Part shown: piece by piece, positions 30,250 through 40,090 of the stretch | Numbering within the stretch: the stretch's first letter is position 1 | How the letters are laid out: each line of letters starts with the position of its first letter | DNA from: Deltaproteobacteria bacterium | Lineage (GTDB): Bacteria; Desulfobacterota; Desulfarculia; Adiutricales; Adiutricaceae | Assembly (NCBI GenBank): GCA_031264185.1 | Contig: JAISEL010000094.1 | Location: 61,040 to 125,039 of the forward strand | DNA: 64,000 nucleotides | Direction of reading: 5' to 3' | The notes under the pieces: generated by a model | What the model was told of the DNA's origin: nothing | Databases searched by the model: none | What the model saw: the letters and a program-made list of their open reading frames with translations, nothing else | Program-made: the position numbers and the translations under genes

Positions 30250-30822
30250 ATGAAGAAATCTCTCGGGGCCGATACTCTGGCCTATCCTCTGCCGCTCTAT
30301 CTTCTTGGCACTTACGCCCCCAACGGGCAGCCCAATATCATGGCTCTAGCCTGGACCGGCATCGTTTCATCTGTCCCGCCGACTATAATGGTCGGGGTTA
30401 TGCCAAGTCGCCTGACTCACGAAGGCATTGTTAAAAATCAGGCCTTCACGGTCAATTTTCCCAACTCAGCTCTGGCTGCCAAAGCCGATTATGCCGGTTT
30501 AGTTTCCGGCCGCCAGCATGACAAATTCGCCGAACTCGGCTTAACTCCGGTGGAAAGCACTCTGGTCAAGGCGCCATATGTGGCCGAATGTCCGGTGGCA
30601 GCCGAATGCCGGGTCATATCCATGGCAGAAGTAGGCGATCACACCATGTTTGTCGGGGAAATACTGGACATTAAAGCCGAAGAAGACCTGTCCGGAGCCG
30701 ACGGAGGTCTGGATGTCCTGAAAGTCGATCCCGTTGTCTTTAATTACATGGGCGACTATCACCGGGTCGGCCCGTCTCTGGGCAAGTCCTTCTCCTGCGG
30801 TCTGGTGTACAAGAAAAAATAA
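30250..30822 (+). CDS. Flavin reductase-like (flavoredoxin) FMN-binding split-barrel protein
   Basis: 190 residues. The split-barrel pattern is clear: PLYLLGTYAPNGQPNIMALAW, TIMVGVMPSRLTHEGIVKN, FTVNFPN, the segment CPVAAECRV, then DHTMFVGEILDIKAEE. Ends with the family's typical VFNYMGDYHRVG. Members bind FMN and act as ferredoxin-like electron carriers or flavin reductases in sulfate reducers and other anaerobes. AAGGA precedes the ATG. It is followed by a GC-rich hairpin. Confidence 0.88.
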   Translation: MKKSLGADTLAYPLPLYLLGTYAPNGQPNIMALAWTGIVSSVPPTIMVGVMPSRLTHEGIVKNQAFTVNFPNSALAAKADYAGLVSGRQHDKFAELGLTPVESTLVKAPYVAECPVAAECRVISMAEVGDHTMFVGEILDIKAEEDLSGADGGLDVLKVDPVVFNYMGDYHRVGPSLGKSFSCGLVYKKK

Positions 30823-30825
30823 AGC

Positions 30826-30859
30826 CCGGCCCGGGCCTCCCGTCAAAGGCCCGGGCCTT
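30826..30859 (+). terminator. GC-rich hairpin after the flavoredoxin gene
   Basis: Two copies of GGCCCGGGCC (30828-30837 and 30848-30857) flank a 10-base loop immediately after the stop codon. Each arm is itself palindromic. There is no T-tract, so intrinsic termination is uncertain. Confidence 0.5.
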
Positions 30860-31624
30860 AATCTCCAGGCCAGAATACCACAAAAGTTATCTCCAAAAAA
30901 ACATTGCCTTCCGGCCTGCACAGACCCCCGGTTTTTTAAAGACCAGACGCTCCCTGCGGCAGGCTGCCGCCTTTAGTCTTCACAGACCTTCAGCCAAAAT
31001 ATTTGATCCGGCTGCAAATTAAAAACGTGTCTGTCTAAAGTCTTTACGGCAAGACCTTTCCGAAATCCGGGTCGGCCTAATCATCAAAAAGCCGCCTGGC
31101 GCTATGCCCATCAACCAGTCTGTTTTTATCCCGACACATACTGTGGAGCCGCTTATAATTATTGCATTTATTAACCTCATCAAAAGACCCATTATTGATT
31201 ACCTGATTTTGATGAGATAAACCAATAGTTTTGTGCTTTCGGCGAAAACCGCAAGCTGTGGTGAACAGGCCCAAGTTTTTTAAGTGTTCTGTCGATGGAC
31301 GGCAAACCATTGTCTTGGCAGACCAAGTTTTTAGGAAACCCAGCTGCATTTGATCGTCTGTACCCGGTATTTTGGTTTATAGTGCCCGCAAAATACAAGA
31401 CCAATTCTAGCGGTCTTGCCAGTCTGATGTTGAGAATTGAGACCGGCTCCATCCCCAGCTGTATTCATGTTGAGCTGTCCGCAGGCGGAGCGTGAGCGGC
31501 GGATGCGCTGCTAGTTAAAAACGATGTAAATGATATCTGTCGCTATAAACGATATCAGCTGTCGCGTATATTCGTTTTGGCACTCTATCTTAAACGGAAC
31601 TGATGCCTTGTGCAGTATCATTAT
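30860..31624. other. Intergenic region, no gene supported
   Basis: About 765 bases. Overlapping minus-strand open stretches (31077-31349 and 31192-31452) have no motifs that I recognise and look decayed. A repeat copy abuts on the right. Confidence 0.4.
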
Positions 31625-31715
31625 ATTACCTCGGCGGATTATTATGATAATCTATTTCTTTATTGATTTTACCTTATGGTGATTTGTTTGTATCAAAATT
31701 ATCCGCCGGGGTAAT
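31625..31715 (-). repeat. Family A inverted-repeat element, copy 3 (inverted)
   Basis: 91 bases, reverse orientation relative to copies 1, 2 and 4. Ends ATTACCTCGGCGGATTAT and ATCCGCCGGGGTAAT. It is nearly identical to copies 1 and 4. It lies 64 bases left of the methylase remnant. Confidence 0.87.
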
Positions 31716-31778
31716 AAATCGCCGATAACTGCAGAAGAACGTTTAAACCGACGGAAAATTTATGATGAGCGCCCAATA

Positions 31779-32233
31779 ATTCCATCATAAACGCTGGCTT
31801 TGCGACGCTTTTCTCAAACCGCACCAACCGGTCTGGAATCTTGCATGGCGGCGCAATAGGAGGGAAAGGTCAGCAAGGCAACTATAAAATCAACTGCCGC
31901 TTTAACGAATCAGAACTCGTCCGGCGCACAAAACGCATAGCTGAACAGCGGAACAAAATCGCATTATATAATTCAGATCCCAGCGTTCTGCTTTGAACTA
32001 AGTCGGAGATTATGAATAAATGGAGTTTCTTTTATCTTGATCCGCTTTATGCTGTCAAAGGAAGCAACGTATGCAAAAATAATTTCAGCCTTCCCAAGTT
32101 GTCATGACCCGTCTTGCTCGGAGAAAATGTTTCATGGTAAGGTTCCGCTGGTTTAAGAACTATATCAGAGTTCAGATACAGAGTCGCATTGCCTTAATTA
32201 CGCCGCTAAAGGCCTGATAAAAAATTTTTTGTT
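31779..32233 (+). pseudogene. Remnant of a D12-class DNA N6-adenine methyltransferase
   Basis: One + frame gives FATLFSNRTNRSGILHGG, then YKINCRFNESELVRRTKRIA and NKIALYNSDPSVLL, the middle of a Dam/D12-class methylase. An in-frame TGA follows (31994-31996). The same frame continues into WSFFYLDPLYAVKG, where the catalytic DPPY is now DPLY, and stops again at 32105. A possible C-terminal piece (HCLNYAAKGLIKN) lies in another frame up to about 32230. The N-terminal SAM-binding part is missing. The gene is dead: truncated, stopped and mutated at the catalytic motif. Confidence 0.7.
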
Positions 32234-32234
32234 T

Positions 32235-32650
32235 CAGCAGTTTTCCTACTGTAACATGACTAGCTTGGCGGCCTAACTTCTGCAGTTCGGCAGTTAAATT
32301 CCTGGTACTTTTCACTGTCCAAAGTTTTGGGATTTCAGGATCACCTTTTGAATTTTCCTCAACAAGCGCCAAAAGATGGGTTTCTAACGTGAGGTCTAAT
32401 GACTCCAGCAACGGACGCCCTGCACCAGGTCTGTGTTGTCTTCCTGGTTCCAAAGGCTCCACTCCGGCTTCAAGTTCTTCGATGCCCTTGTTTATCGTGA
32501 CCCTTGACAAACCTGTCACCCTATGTAAAGGCTGACGCCTCCGTAGCCTAAATTCACAGCATGGGATGCGGCGACCAATCGATGTTCTCTTCCTCCTAAA
32601 TTGGGCAAGAAGATGTCTGAAATTATCTTTAATTGAGATTTTTGTTCCAT
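32235..32650 (-). pseudogene. N-terminal remnant of an ISAzo13-family transposase
   Basis: From an ATG at 32650 the frame gives RLVAASHAVNLGYGGVSLYIG and a stop. A shift then restores TGLSRVTINKGIEELEAG, then GAGRPLLESLDLTLE, GDPEIPKLWTVKSTRNL and ASHVTVGKLLKQK. This is the helix-turn-helix and linker region of ISAzo13/Rhodopirellula-type transposases. Homology ends near 32240, where the sequence appears to join the opposite-strand methylase remnant. The DDE domain is absent. Confidence 0.7.
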
Positions 32651-33301
32651 GTTAAAAATTATAATTATAGAAAATAGTAATTGTATAGAAAATTTTTTTA
32701 CTGCCTCCAGCGAAAAAAAATGCGGCCATTAGCTTACGGTCTTTTCTCGGTCAGCTGAAGTTCCTCACCTGGATATAAGCAATTGCGCTGGAGGTTAAAA
32801 ATAACTATGTTTTAATATTTAACTATTAACTATAAGCATTTATAATAGTTATTTCTATAAAATCAAGCTTAATATTCTTTATAGCCAACTAAAATTATTA
32901 AAAATAATATTTTTATCTTAATTAAAGCTGATCGTTTTATAAACATAGTAACCCGCCGACCCCGATCCTTGACCATAGCTGTGACAGTCCGCGTTTTAGC
33001 TGGATTGCACCGTAATTAGGCCGACAAAACAGAGTGGGTCGTTTCAAAGCCGGAGCCCGGACAAGTCAATCTTTAATTTTCCCCCCGGCTGATCTATAAT
33101 TCACTAAATGCGGTCAGGCTAATCCAAAATAGTTTTAATACTTAGCCCTATTTTCAGAAGTTAAATTTTCCGCCCAATTCCTTAGGTCCGGCACTACAGT
33201 AATCATGACGACGGTTTTTAAGCCAGTCCTGGTAATACCCGGCCCTTTTTTCTGCTTCAGCATCTGTTCAGCTTTCAGCTCCGGGAGCTAATGAAGAGCC
33301 C
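32651..33301. other. AT-rich intergenic region upstream of tsaE
   Basis: About 650 bases. 32790-32940 is almost pure A/T. No ORF, repeat copy or RNA structure is supported. It probably carries the tsaE-aspartokinase promoter near its right end. Confidence 0.4.
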
Positions 33302-33811
33302 ATGGCCCCAAAGGTAGAGTTTTTTTTGCCCGACGCAATAGCGACCGGCGAGGCCGGAGCCGCTTTAGGCCTGATTATTTTGGAAAAAGGCCCCAAAACT
33401 TTGGCGGTAACATTAACCGGGGAACTGGGAGTCGGCAAGACAACGTTCTGCCAGGGTCTGGGCCGGGCCTTGGGAGCTAAACCTGGGGAAGTTAAAAGCC
33501 CCACCTTCAGTTTAGCCAACGAATACCTGGGGACCGTTACTTTCGGCCACCTAGATCTATTCCGCCTGGAAAAAAATCCTTTAACCGAGTTCTTAGAAGC
33601 CGGGCTGGATGAGTACTTAGGCGGCCTGTGTCTGGTGGAATGGGCCGACCGGCTGCCGGAGTCGGTCTGGCCGGAGGACAGAATTGATATCAGCCTGACC
33701 TTAACCGCTCAGGGGCGGCTTCTGACCGGACGGGGTCTGGGAACGGCAGGCCTTCCAGTCTTCGGCCAATGGATGCGGCAATTAAAAAACGGGATGAAGA
33801 CATGCGAATAA
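33302..33811 (+). CDS. tsaE: tRNA threonylcarbamoyladenosine biosynthesis ATPase TsaE
   Basis: 169 residues. Walker A GELGVGKTTFCQGL near 40-53, then KSPTFSLANEY, FGHLDLFRLE and LVEWADRLPE, all hallmark segments of the family. TsaE works with TsaB and TsaD to place t6A on tRNAs reading ANN codons. Length is typical. Its last 10 bases overlap the start of the aspartokinase gene. Confidence 0.93.
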   Translation: MAPKVEFFLPDAIATGEAGAALGLIILEKGPKTLAVTLTGELGVGKTTFCQGLGRALGAKPGEVKSPTFSLANEYLGTVTFGHLDLFRLEKNPLTEFLEAGLDEYLGGLCLVEWADRLPESVWPEDRIDISLTLTAQGRLLTGRGLGTAGLPVFGQWMRQLKNGMKTCE

Positions 33812-35049
33812 TCCAGAAATACGGCGGCAGTTCGGTAGCCACTCTAGACCTCATCCGCGATGTGGCCAAAAGAGCCATTACGGCCAAAAACGAGGGCGGC
33901 GAAGTGGTGGTCGTCCTGTCGGCTATGAAAGGCGAAACTGACCGCCTCCTGACCCTGGCCAGTGACATGCACCCCGATCCCTCCCCCCGGGAGATGGACA
34001 ATATTCTGGCCACCGGCGAACAGGTTTCCATCGGCCTTTTTGCTTTGGCCTGTCAGGGCTACGGGGAAAAAGTAAAATCGTTTTTAGGGTTTCAGGCTGG
34101 CATAAAAACCGATGATCAGCACGGCCGGGCCAGGATCACTGATTTAAACCCGGCCAGGCTGAGGACGGAACTGGCTAAAGGCCGGATTGTGGCCGTAGCC
34201 GGTTTTCAGGGCATTGACCGCCACGGTGACCTGACCACTCTGGGCCGCGGCGGTTCCGACGCCACGGCCGTAGCTTTAGCCATTGCCTTAAAAGCCGATG
34301 TCTGTGAAATCTACACCGATGTGGAAGGAATATACACAACTGATCCCCATATCTGCGAAAAAGCCAGAAAAATGGACCGGATCTGCTACGAGGAAATGCT
34401 GGAGCTGGCCTCACTGGGGGCCAAAGTTATGGAGATCCGCAGCGTTGAGCTGGGCATGAACTACGGAGTTAAAATCCATGTCCGCCACGCCCACTCCCAA
34501 GCCAGCGGCACTTTAATCTGCCAAGAGGACAGTGATATGGAAAAAACACCGGTTCGGGGTATAACCCTGTCCGTCAACGAAGCCAGGGTTACCTTATTAA
34601 AAGTTCCGGATCAACCCGGAGTCGCCGCCCGTATCTTAAGCTTAATTGCCAAGGCCGGTATAATTGTGGACATGATTATTCAGAACAGGTCCTTTAACCC
34701 GGGACCTGACCAAAACAACTGGACCGATTTCTCCTTTACCGTGCCTCTGACCGATTATGCCAGGACTACAGAGCTGATGGACGCGGCGGTCAGGGAAATT
34801 GGAGCCTCTGAAGTGATAGGCGACGACAATATCGCCAAAGTCTCCCTGGTCGGCATGGGCATGAGAAACCACGCCGGGGTGGCCTCTCTGATGTTTCAGT
34901 CTCTGGCCCGGGAGAATATAAACCTGTCCATGATTTCAACCTCAGAAATAAAGATTAGCTGTATTATTGAAAAAAAATACGGGGAACTGGCTGTCCGGGC
35001 TCTCCACGACGCCTTTGAGCTGGATAAACAGGCCCCCAAGACGGTTTAA
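33802..35049 (+). CDS. lysC: Aspartate kinase
   Basis: 415 residues from the ATG at 33802, which begins MRIIQKYGGSSV, the family's N-terminal motif (usually KFGGTS). It phosphorylates L-aspartate, the first step to Lys, Thr and Met. Substrate and nucleotide motifs: ATGEQVSIGLFAL, TTLGRGGSDATAVALA, EIYTDVEGIYTTDP. Two ACT regulatory domains (about 265-400) include VPDQPGVAARI and SEIKISCIIEKKYGELAVRALHDAF, suggesting feedback control by lysine or threonine. It overlaps tsaE by 10 bases. Confidence 0.95.
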   Translation: MRIIQKYGGSSVATLDLIRDVAKRAITAKNEGGEVVVVLSAMKGETDRLLTLASDMHPDPSPREMDNILATGEQVSIGLFALACQGYGEKVKSFLGFQAGIKTDDQHGRARITDLNPARLRTELAKGRIVAVAGFQGIDRHGDLTTLGRGGSDATAVALAIALKADVCEIYTDVEGIYTTDPHICEKARKMDRICYEEMLELASLGAKVMEIRSVELGMNYGVKIHVRHAHSQASGTLICQEDSDMEKTPVRGITLSVNEARVTLLKVPDQPGVAARILSLIAKAGIIVDMIIQNRSFNPGPDQNNWTDFSFTVPLTDYARTTELMDAAVREIGASEVIGDDNIAKVSLVGMGMRNHAGVASLMFQSLARENINLSMISTSEIKISCIIEKKYGELAVRALHDAFELDKQAPKTV

Positions 35050-35052
35050 GCC

Positions 35053-35925
35053 TCAGCCGGACTTATTTTCTGTCAGGGGTTTCAAAGTTACGCCGTTCCC
35101 CGCAGCCATCTCGTCCAGCCACTTTAAGCTCTCATTCCGGGAATTTAAGATGCTATCAGGACTTTGACTTGGTTCAACCCAGGACAGAAAGATCAGCTTA
35201 TCGGCCACATTGACCATGGAAGCGGTCATAAAAAAGTCGGTTTTAGCTCCGTAAAGTTCCATGGAAGACAGGACACAAAAGGACAATGAGCGGTCCTTTT
35301 CATCAAACCGGCGGGTATCACGGCCGGTTAAATAGGTAAAATTGACATCAAGCCCCAATTTTTCCGAAAGTTTGGTGTTGGCCTTGCGGGCAAAAAACCA
35401 GGCGATGGGCCGGGTATTTATGGCCAGACTGTACCACTCCCGGTAGCGCCTTTTTTCTTTGTTAACTGCCTTTTCGTCATAGCTTTTCTTATCCATCCGG
35501 GAAGGCACGGTAATCATGGCCATCCGGGGAATAGTCCGGCCCTGGCCGGTACTGAGACCGTCGGCAAAGTTTAAGAAGCTTTGGGGTTCGGCGTAAACAG
35601 CCAAAACCCGGAGCTTGAAACGGTCAACCATAGAGGCGATAAATTGATCGGCAGCGGGATTAAGACCGTCCACCCGCTTCATGTTCTGGGGTCCGACTAA
35701 TTTAATCTCTATCTCACCCACCTGAGCGGTCAGTTTCTGCAGCGGCTTGGCCTCGGGTTCCAGGTTCACTTTTTTAGTCTCCCCCCAGGCCGGGGACTGA
35801 AACAGCATGACCCAGACCAGCAGTAACGTTAAAATAAAGCCCAGCGGCCTAAATAAAGCCTTCTTTGGCTTTAAATTAATAAATTTCTGACCTTTTAACC
35901 CATTATTAAAAACTAAAGATGACAA
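35053..35925 (-). CDS. Secreted or membrane-anchored protein of unknown function
   Basis: 290 residues if the TTG at 35925 is used. A hydrophobic segment (about 30-46, GFILTLLLVWVMLFQSP) then AWGE looks like a signal peptide with a possible signal-peptidase-I site after SPAWG. The mature part is Lys/Glu-rich then globular, with repeated short motifs (ITVPSRMDKK, YSLAINTRP, FTYLTGRDTRRF). No lipobox Cys. I do not recognise the family. It converges on the aspartokinase gene with a 3-base gap. The start is uncertain because no internal ATG is suitable. Confidence 0.6.
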   Translation of the reverse strand: MSSLVFNNGLKGQKFINLKPKKALFRPLGFILTLLLVWVMLFQSPAWGETKKVNLEPEAKPLQKLTAQVGEIEIKLVGPQNMKRVDGLNPAADQFIASMVDRFKLRVLAVYAEPQSFLNFADGLSTGQGRTIPRMAMITVPSRMDKKSYDEKAVNKEKRRYREWYSLAINTRPIAWFFARKANTKLSEKLGLDVNFTYLTGRDTRRFDEKDRSLSFCVLSSMELYGAKTDFFMTASMVNVADKLIFLSWVEPSQSPDSILNSRNESLKWLDEMAAGNGVTLKPLTENKSG

Positions 35926-36065
35926 ATTATTTTCCTTGGTTAACCTGATAAAATCACTTAAAGCCCCCGGACCTCAGGGACCGTACTCCGTCTATTTTAC
36001 CTTAACGGGAGCTGTCCGGCCAGTTAAGCTCCCCATAACTATGATGAAACCCCCAAAGGACTTTT

Positions 36066-36497
36066 ATGACCCAAAACCTGGCCCCCGCCTTACCGGGCAG
36101 CTGGTTTTTAATTATGGGAACTTTAATGGGACCGGCTATAATGTACTTTGAAAAAGATCCGGCCGGACACACCGGCCTGTGGCTTTTACTTACTGTAATC
36201 ATGGCCGGCCTTTTAATCCACCGCCTGAGCCTTAAATATGTCTTAGACGGGGATAAAATCCAAACCAGCTCCTGGTGGGGTCTGGGGCGGCCGGAGACCA
36301 TTAAACTGGCCAATTTATCAAAAATTTCGGTCCAGTCCAGTTTTTCGGCCGGTCTCTTCGGCTGCGGCCATATTTTTCTGGCCAGCCGGCACCCCGATGA
36401 ACCCAGCCTCATTCTTCTGGCCCAGAAAAAGCCCGAAGAGCTGGCCAGGCGCCTGACGGACCTGGCCAGGGCCGCCGGAGCAGTCCTTATGGTTTAG
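36066..36497 (+). CDS. Small membrane protein with a PH-like (bPH) domain
   Basis: 143 residues. Two hydrophobic segments (about 9-27 and 37-53) precede a beta-rich part with YVLDGDKIQTSSWWGLG, then ETIKLANLSKISV. This follows the common layout of bacterial PH-like domain membrane proteins, where the hydrophobic hairpin is followed by a YxLxxDxI strand. The ribosome site is AAAGGA. Function unknown; the PH-like call is a pattern judgement. Confidence 0.6.
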   Translation: MTQNLAPALPGSWFLIMGTLMGPAIMYFEKDPAGHTGLWLLLTVIMAGLLIHRLSLKYVLDGDKIQTSSWWGLGRPETIKLANLSKISVQSSFSAGLFGCGHIFLASRHPDEPSLILLAQKKPEELARRLTDLARAAGAVLMV

Positions 36498-36588
36498 CCG
36501 GAAGACTGAGCATAATAATTTTGATTTCCAGTTTTTCCGATAAATTGACCGCGAAGTTGACCTCTGAGTTGATCTTCGGGGAGGCGGT

Positions 36589-37458
36589 TTGAAACTTAAA
36601 CTTGATTATTACCGTATTTTAAACGTTTCGCCCCAGGCTCAGCCGGCCGAACTTAAAAAAGCTTACCGTCAGCTGGCCGTAGCCTGGCATCCTGACCGAA
36701 ATCCCGGTTCGCCTCTGGCCGAAGAACGCTTTAAGGCCATTTCCGAGGCCTACGCCGTCTTAAGCGATCCGGTCAAAAGACGCCATTACGACCTTCTGGG
36801 GCCGGAAAAGTTCGGCGACGAGTTCAGTACTCAGGATATATTCCAGGGCTTTGAAGTGGCCGACCTTTTTAAGGAATTCGGCCTGCCGAGCGCGGAAGAT
36901 GAATTAAAAAACTTATTGAGCCAAAAACAGACGGCGAGCCAGGATCCCCAGCTGTGGCAGGATTTTTTCTCCGGCTTCGGCCAGAAACCGGAACTCAGAA
37001 CCAGAGCCAGTATTGGTCCTGTGGCTGTGGATTTAACGGTCAGTTTAAAAGAAGCCGTCTTCGGGGCCATCAAAACCGTGGCCTTCAATACGGCCCGGGG
37101 CCCGGTTAAAACTCACCTGGCCATTCCCATCGGTGCGGTCAACGGGCAGAAACTGACTTTTCCCCAAAAAGGCCCGGCCCGGAGACCGGGAAAAAAAGCG
37201 GCCGATCTGGTGGTCACAGTTAATGTCCGGCCGGAGAAAGATTTTTCCCGCCAGGGCAATGATCTTTTAGCGACCCTAAAAGTCCGAAAAACCGAACTTC
37301 AAAACGGCTGCCGGCCCATTTTCCGGACTTTGGACGGCCGCAGCCTGAAACTGACTATCCGGCCAGGCACCAGGCCAGGAACGGTACTCAGAGCCCCCGG
37401 CCTCGGTGTGCCGCAGACAGACGGGAAGCTTTTAATTACTTTACTGGAAGACAAATAA
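36589..37458 (+). CDS. DnaJ-family co-chaperone (CbpA-like, no zinc domain)
   Basis: 289 residues from a TTG (GGAGG upstream). The J domain spans residues 4-70 with DYYRILNV, the HPD tripeptide in AWHPDRNPG, and KAISEAYAVLSD. The DnaJ C-terminal substrate-binding domain follows from about 145 (VDLTVSLKEAVFGA, then LKLTIRPGTRPGTVLRAPGLG). The CXXCXGXG zinc finger is absent, so it is a class II-like protein with a reduced Gly/Phe region. It would stimulate an Hsp70 such as DnaK, which is not in the window. Confidence 0.9.
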   Translation: MKLKLDYYRILNVSPQAQPAELKKAYRQLAVAWHPDRNPGSPLAEERFKAISEAYAVLSDPVKRRHYDLLGPEKFGDEFSTQDIFQGFEVADLFKEFGLPSAEDELKNLLSQKQTASQDPQLWQDFFSGFGQKPELRTRASIGPVAVDLTVSLKEAVFGAIKTVAFNTARGPVKTHLAIPIGAVNGQKLTFPQKGPARRPGKKAADLVVTVNVRPEKDFSRQGNDLLATLKVRKTELQNGCRPIFRTLDGRSLKLTIRPGTRPGTVLRAPGLGVPQTDGKLLITLLEDK

Positions 37459-37493
37459 AAAACAGGCCCAGACAGGCCCCCAGGAAACTGAAA

Positions 37494-38441
37494 ATGTACA
37501 AAGGCAAAACACTTTGCGCCGTAGTTCCGGCTTTTAATGAAGAAAAACTCCTCCATGTGGTCGTGGAAACCATGCCCGATTTCGTGGATCATATTGTGGT
37601 CATTGACGATGTCAGTACTGACGGAACCATTCAGGAAGCCAGCCGCCTGGCCGCCGCTGACCCCAGGGTCGTCTTATTGCGCCATGAAAAAAATCAGGGC
37701 GTCGGCGGAGCTATTGCCTCCGGTTACAAGTGGGCCCGGGACCGGGAAATCGACATGGCCGTAGTCATGGCCGGCGACGGCCAGATGGATCCGGCCGATC
37801 TGCCGACTTTGTGCGACCTGGTGGCCGAAGAAGAGGTTGACTACTCCAAAGGCAACCGGTTAGTCTACGAAGAAGCCTACCGCATGATCCCCAAAGTCCG
37901 GTTTTTCGGCAACGCCACTTTGTCTTTTCTGACTAAGGTCGCTTCCGGCTACTGGCATATTGCCGATTCCCAGACAGGCTACACTGTCATAAGCTTAAAG
38001 GCTCTGAAGGCCGTCGACTGGGATAAGATGTACAAACGCTACGGTCAGCCCAATGACATTTTAGTCAGACTGAACGTGGAATCCATGAAAGTGCGCGATG
38101 TGCCCATCCGTCCGGTTTACAATATCGGCGAAACGAGCGGCTTTAAAGCCAGGCAGGTTCTCTGGCCTATCAGCCGCCTGCTTATTAGGATGTTCTGCTG
38201 GCGGCTCTGGAAAAAATATATTATCCGGGACGCCCATCCTCTCGTCCTGTTCCTAGGTTTCGGGACTGTCCTTCTTGGCCTGGGTTTTTTATTTTTCCTC
38301 CGGCTGCTGTACCTCTGGCCGACTCAGGGCCAGATGCCGGAAATTACCCTTATCCTAATGCTCTTTTCTCTGACCGCCGGTCTTCAGTCATTTCTTTTCG
38401 GGCTGTGGATGGATATGGATAAAAACCGCCATTTGCGCTAA
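37494..38441 (+). CDS. Membrane-anchored family 2 glycosyltransferase
   Basis: 315 residues. GT-A fold motifs: AVVPAFNEEKLL, VIDDVSTDGT, and AGDGQMDP (acidic metal site). The segment ADSQTGYTVISLKAL is typical of polyprenyl-phosphate mannosyl/glucosyltransferases. Two C-terminal membrane helices (about 243-268 and 280-302) anchor it. It likely transfers a sugar from a nucleotide donor to a lipid carrier for envelope glycan synthesis; the substrate is unknown. AGGAAA precedes the ATG. Confidence 0.88.
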   Translation: MYKGKTLCAVVPAFNEEKLLHVVVETMPDFVDHIVVIDDVSTDGTIQEASRLAAADPRVVLLRHEKNQGVGGAIASGYKWARDREIDMAVVMAGDGQMDPADLPTLCDLVAEEEVDYSKGNRLVYEEAYRMIPKVRFFGNATLSFLTKVASGYWHIADSQTGYTVISLKALKAVDWDKMYKRYGQPNDILVRLNVESMKVRDVPIRPVYNIGETSGFKARQVLWPISRLLIRMFCWRLWKKYIIRDAHPLVLFLGFGTVLLGLGFLFFLRLLYLWPTQGQMPEITLILMLFSLTAGLQSFLFGLWMDMDKNRHLR

Positions 38442-39274
38442 AAATCTTGTCGGGGAAAGTTTCACGATTTTTCAGTCACCTCCTTTCAGCTGAGGGGATT
38501 GACGGGCTGACCCGTGTCCTGGCAAGAGAGAATCGGCCGGAAAAAATGGCGGACGTCCTCGGAAAATTAAACATAAATGATACTGCAAATTATTTTGATC
38601 CGGAAAGCCGGATAACGATAATAGCGAATATTTAAGCTGATCAGACTGTCTAACGGCCAAAAGTTCGGCCCTGACTCTACTCCATTAAGCGAACCGCTTC
38701 AGCCAGGCCGCTACTGAGGAGAAGACCTTACCTATATAGATTGAAAAAAATGTTTCCCCAGTGATTTCATCATCACTAAAATTACGGGACAAATTTCCGG
38801 CTGGTTATCGGCGCAAGAGAGTCTAACGGCGAAAGAAGAAAGGGTAAAGGATTCTGCCGTCAGTTTCGTCGAGTCCAGCAATGCACTGGCCTACCTTATT
38901 TTTTCGCGGCTAACGCCGCTGACCGATTCAGCTGCAGCCTGACGCATCTTCTGGAATTGACCGATTCCCTTACGAAGAAAATAAGCCGGTACTTTATGTC
39001 TAAAAATCTCCGGACCGGATATGAAACTTCAAAATCAGATTTGTTTTTCAGCAATTTTGGCGGCTTCTGAATCTTCAAGTAATTCGGCTTTATGCCTATT
39101 CCAGGAACTTACAAGCTATCTCTGAGGCTGAACCTTCAGGAATATCGTCTTTAATGGCAAATACTTCAGCCAAATCGGCCAGCTGTTCTTCTATTACAGC
39201 TACTGGCCTATTACAGCTACTGGCCGGGGATCACTGCTTAAATTCATCACTTTATCTCATTCTTAGCTTTAACT
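38442..39274. other. Intergenic region with decayed sequence
   Basis: About 830 bases. A short + stretch (38447-38635, TTG start) gives LTRVLARENRPEKMADV, unrecognised and probably a remnant. The minus strand near 39130-39230 reads DLAEVFAIKDDIPEG, perhaps the C-terminus of a lost gene. A tandem duplication lies inside. Confidence 0.4.
39192..39225. repeat. 17-base perfect tandem duplication
   Basis: The unit TATTACAGCTACTGGCC occurs twice in direct tandem, 39192-39208 and 39209-39225. It looks like a slippage product inside decayed sequence and would shift the frame of any former gene. Confidence 0.9.
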
Positions 39275-39365
39275 ATTACCCCGGCTGATAATTTTGATAC
39301 AAACAAATCATCATAAGGTAAAATCAATGAAGAAATAGATTATCATAATAATCCGCCGAGGTAAT
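39275..39365 (+). repeat. Family A inverted-repeat element, copy 4
   Basis: 91 bases, same orientation as copies 1 and 2, with ends ATTACCCCGGCTGAT and ATCCGCCGAGGTAAT. Its interior is identical, as far as I can read, to copy 1. Confidence 0.87.
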
Positions 39366-39940
39366 AATTAGTTTAACAGAAGTGTTTAATCAGCGGTTAA
39401 TTTTTCAAATTCTATTTGTTTAAAACACGCATAATATCATGCTACAATAAGTCTGGCTGTTGACTGAGGAAAACATTCTTAAAATAATTCGTAAATTTCA
39501 CTTCCGGCTAATAAATTAATTACAGACGGTAAATTTCATATCTATAACCACAAAAAATTGAAACTGAAGATCCCCTGAGTCGCATTCAAAATATTACTGT
39601 ACTAATTTCAAAAGTCATCAAAAAAATATTAATAAAAAATTGTCTTATCTTTACGCTTATTACCGGCGGTAACTTTAGAGATCAATGCATTAACCCACCG
39701 GCTTAAAGCCTCAGCAATAAATTTGAATTGCTCTTATTTTAATACATAGTTTAATGCTTGTCAGTCTGCCGCTCTAAAGCCCAAAGAGGGGCACTCATCG
39801 CTATAACAAAAAATCTTACCTGTTAAAGGCACCGGGCTTCAGAGACTTAGAAGCCTATCCGGAGATAAAACCTCCAAAATTCTTCTGTCAACCGGCAGCT
39901 ACCGCCGCCGGTTCAAAGTTCAGGCCCTGAACTGACTAAT
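39366..39940. other. AT-rich intergenic region between two repeat elements
   Basis: About 575 bases, mostly A/T up to 39760. I see no supported feature. Confidence 0.4.
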
Positions 39941-40084
39941 ACTGCCTCGGCACGAAACTCTGAGAAAATTTTTGTAGTTTCAAAATGACCACTATTTAAG
40001 GTTTTGGTTATGCTAAAGGGTCTTAGCTTAAGTCCTGCAATAATCAATAGTTATAGTATTCTCAGAGTCTCGTGCCGTGGTAAT
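39941..40084 (+). repeat. Family B inverted-repeat element, long copy
   Basis: 144 bases. The left end reads ACTGCCTCGGCACGAAACTC then TGAGAA. The right end, read inward, is ATTACCACGGCACGAGACTC then TGAGAA, so 19 of the inner 19-20 terminal bases match but for one. The interior is AT-rich and non-coding. Copy one, with a shorter interior, is at 9533-9623. Confidence 0.75.
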
Positions 40085-40090
40085 AATTAC

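Noticed and set aside
31077..31452. Overlapping minus-strand ORFs suspected to be a transposase.
   Set aside because: No catalytic or helix-turn-helix motif could be recognised in any frame.
39192..39225. Possible CRISPR-type repeat.
   Set aside because: Only two adjacent copies of 17 bases with no spacer between them; a simple tandem duplication.
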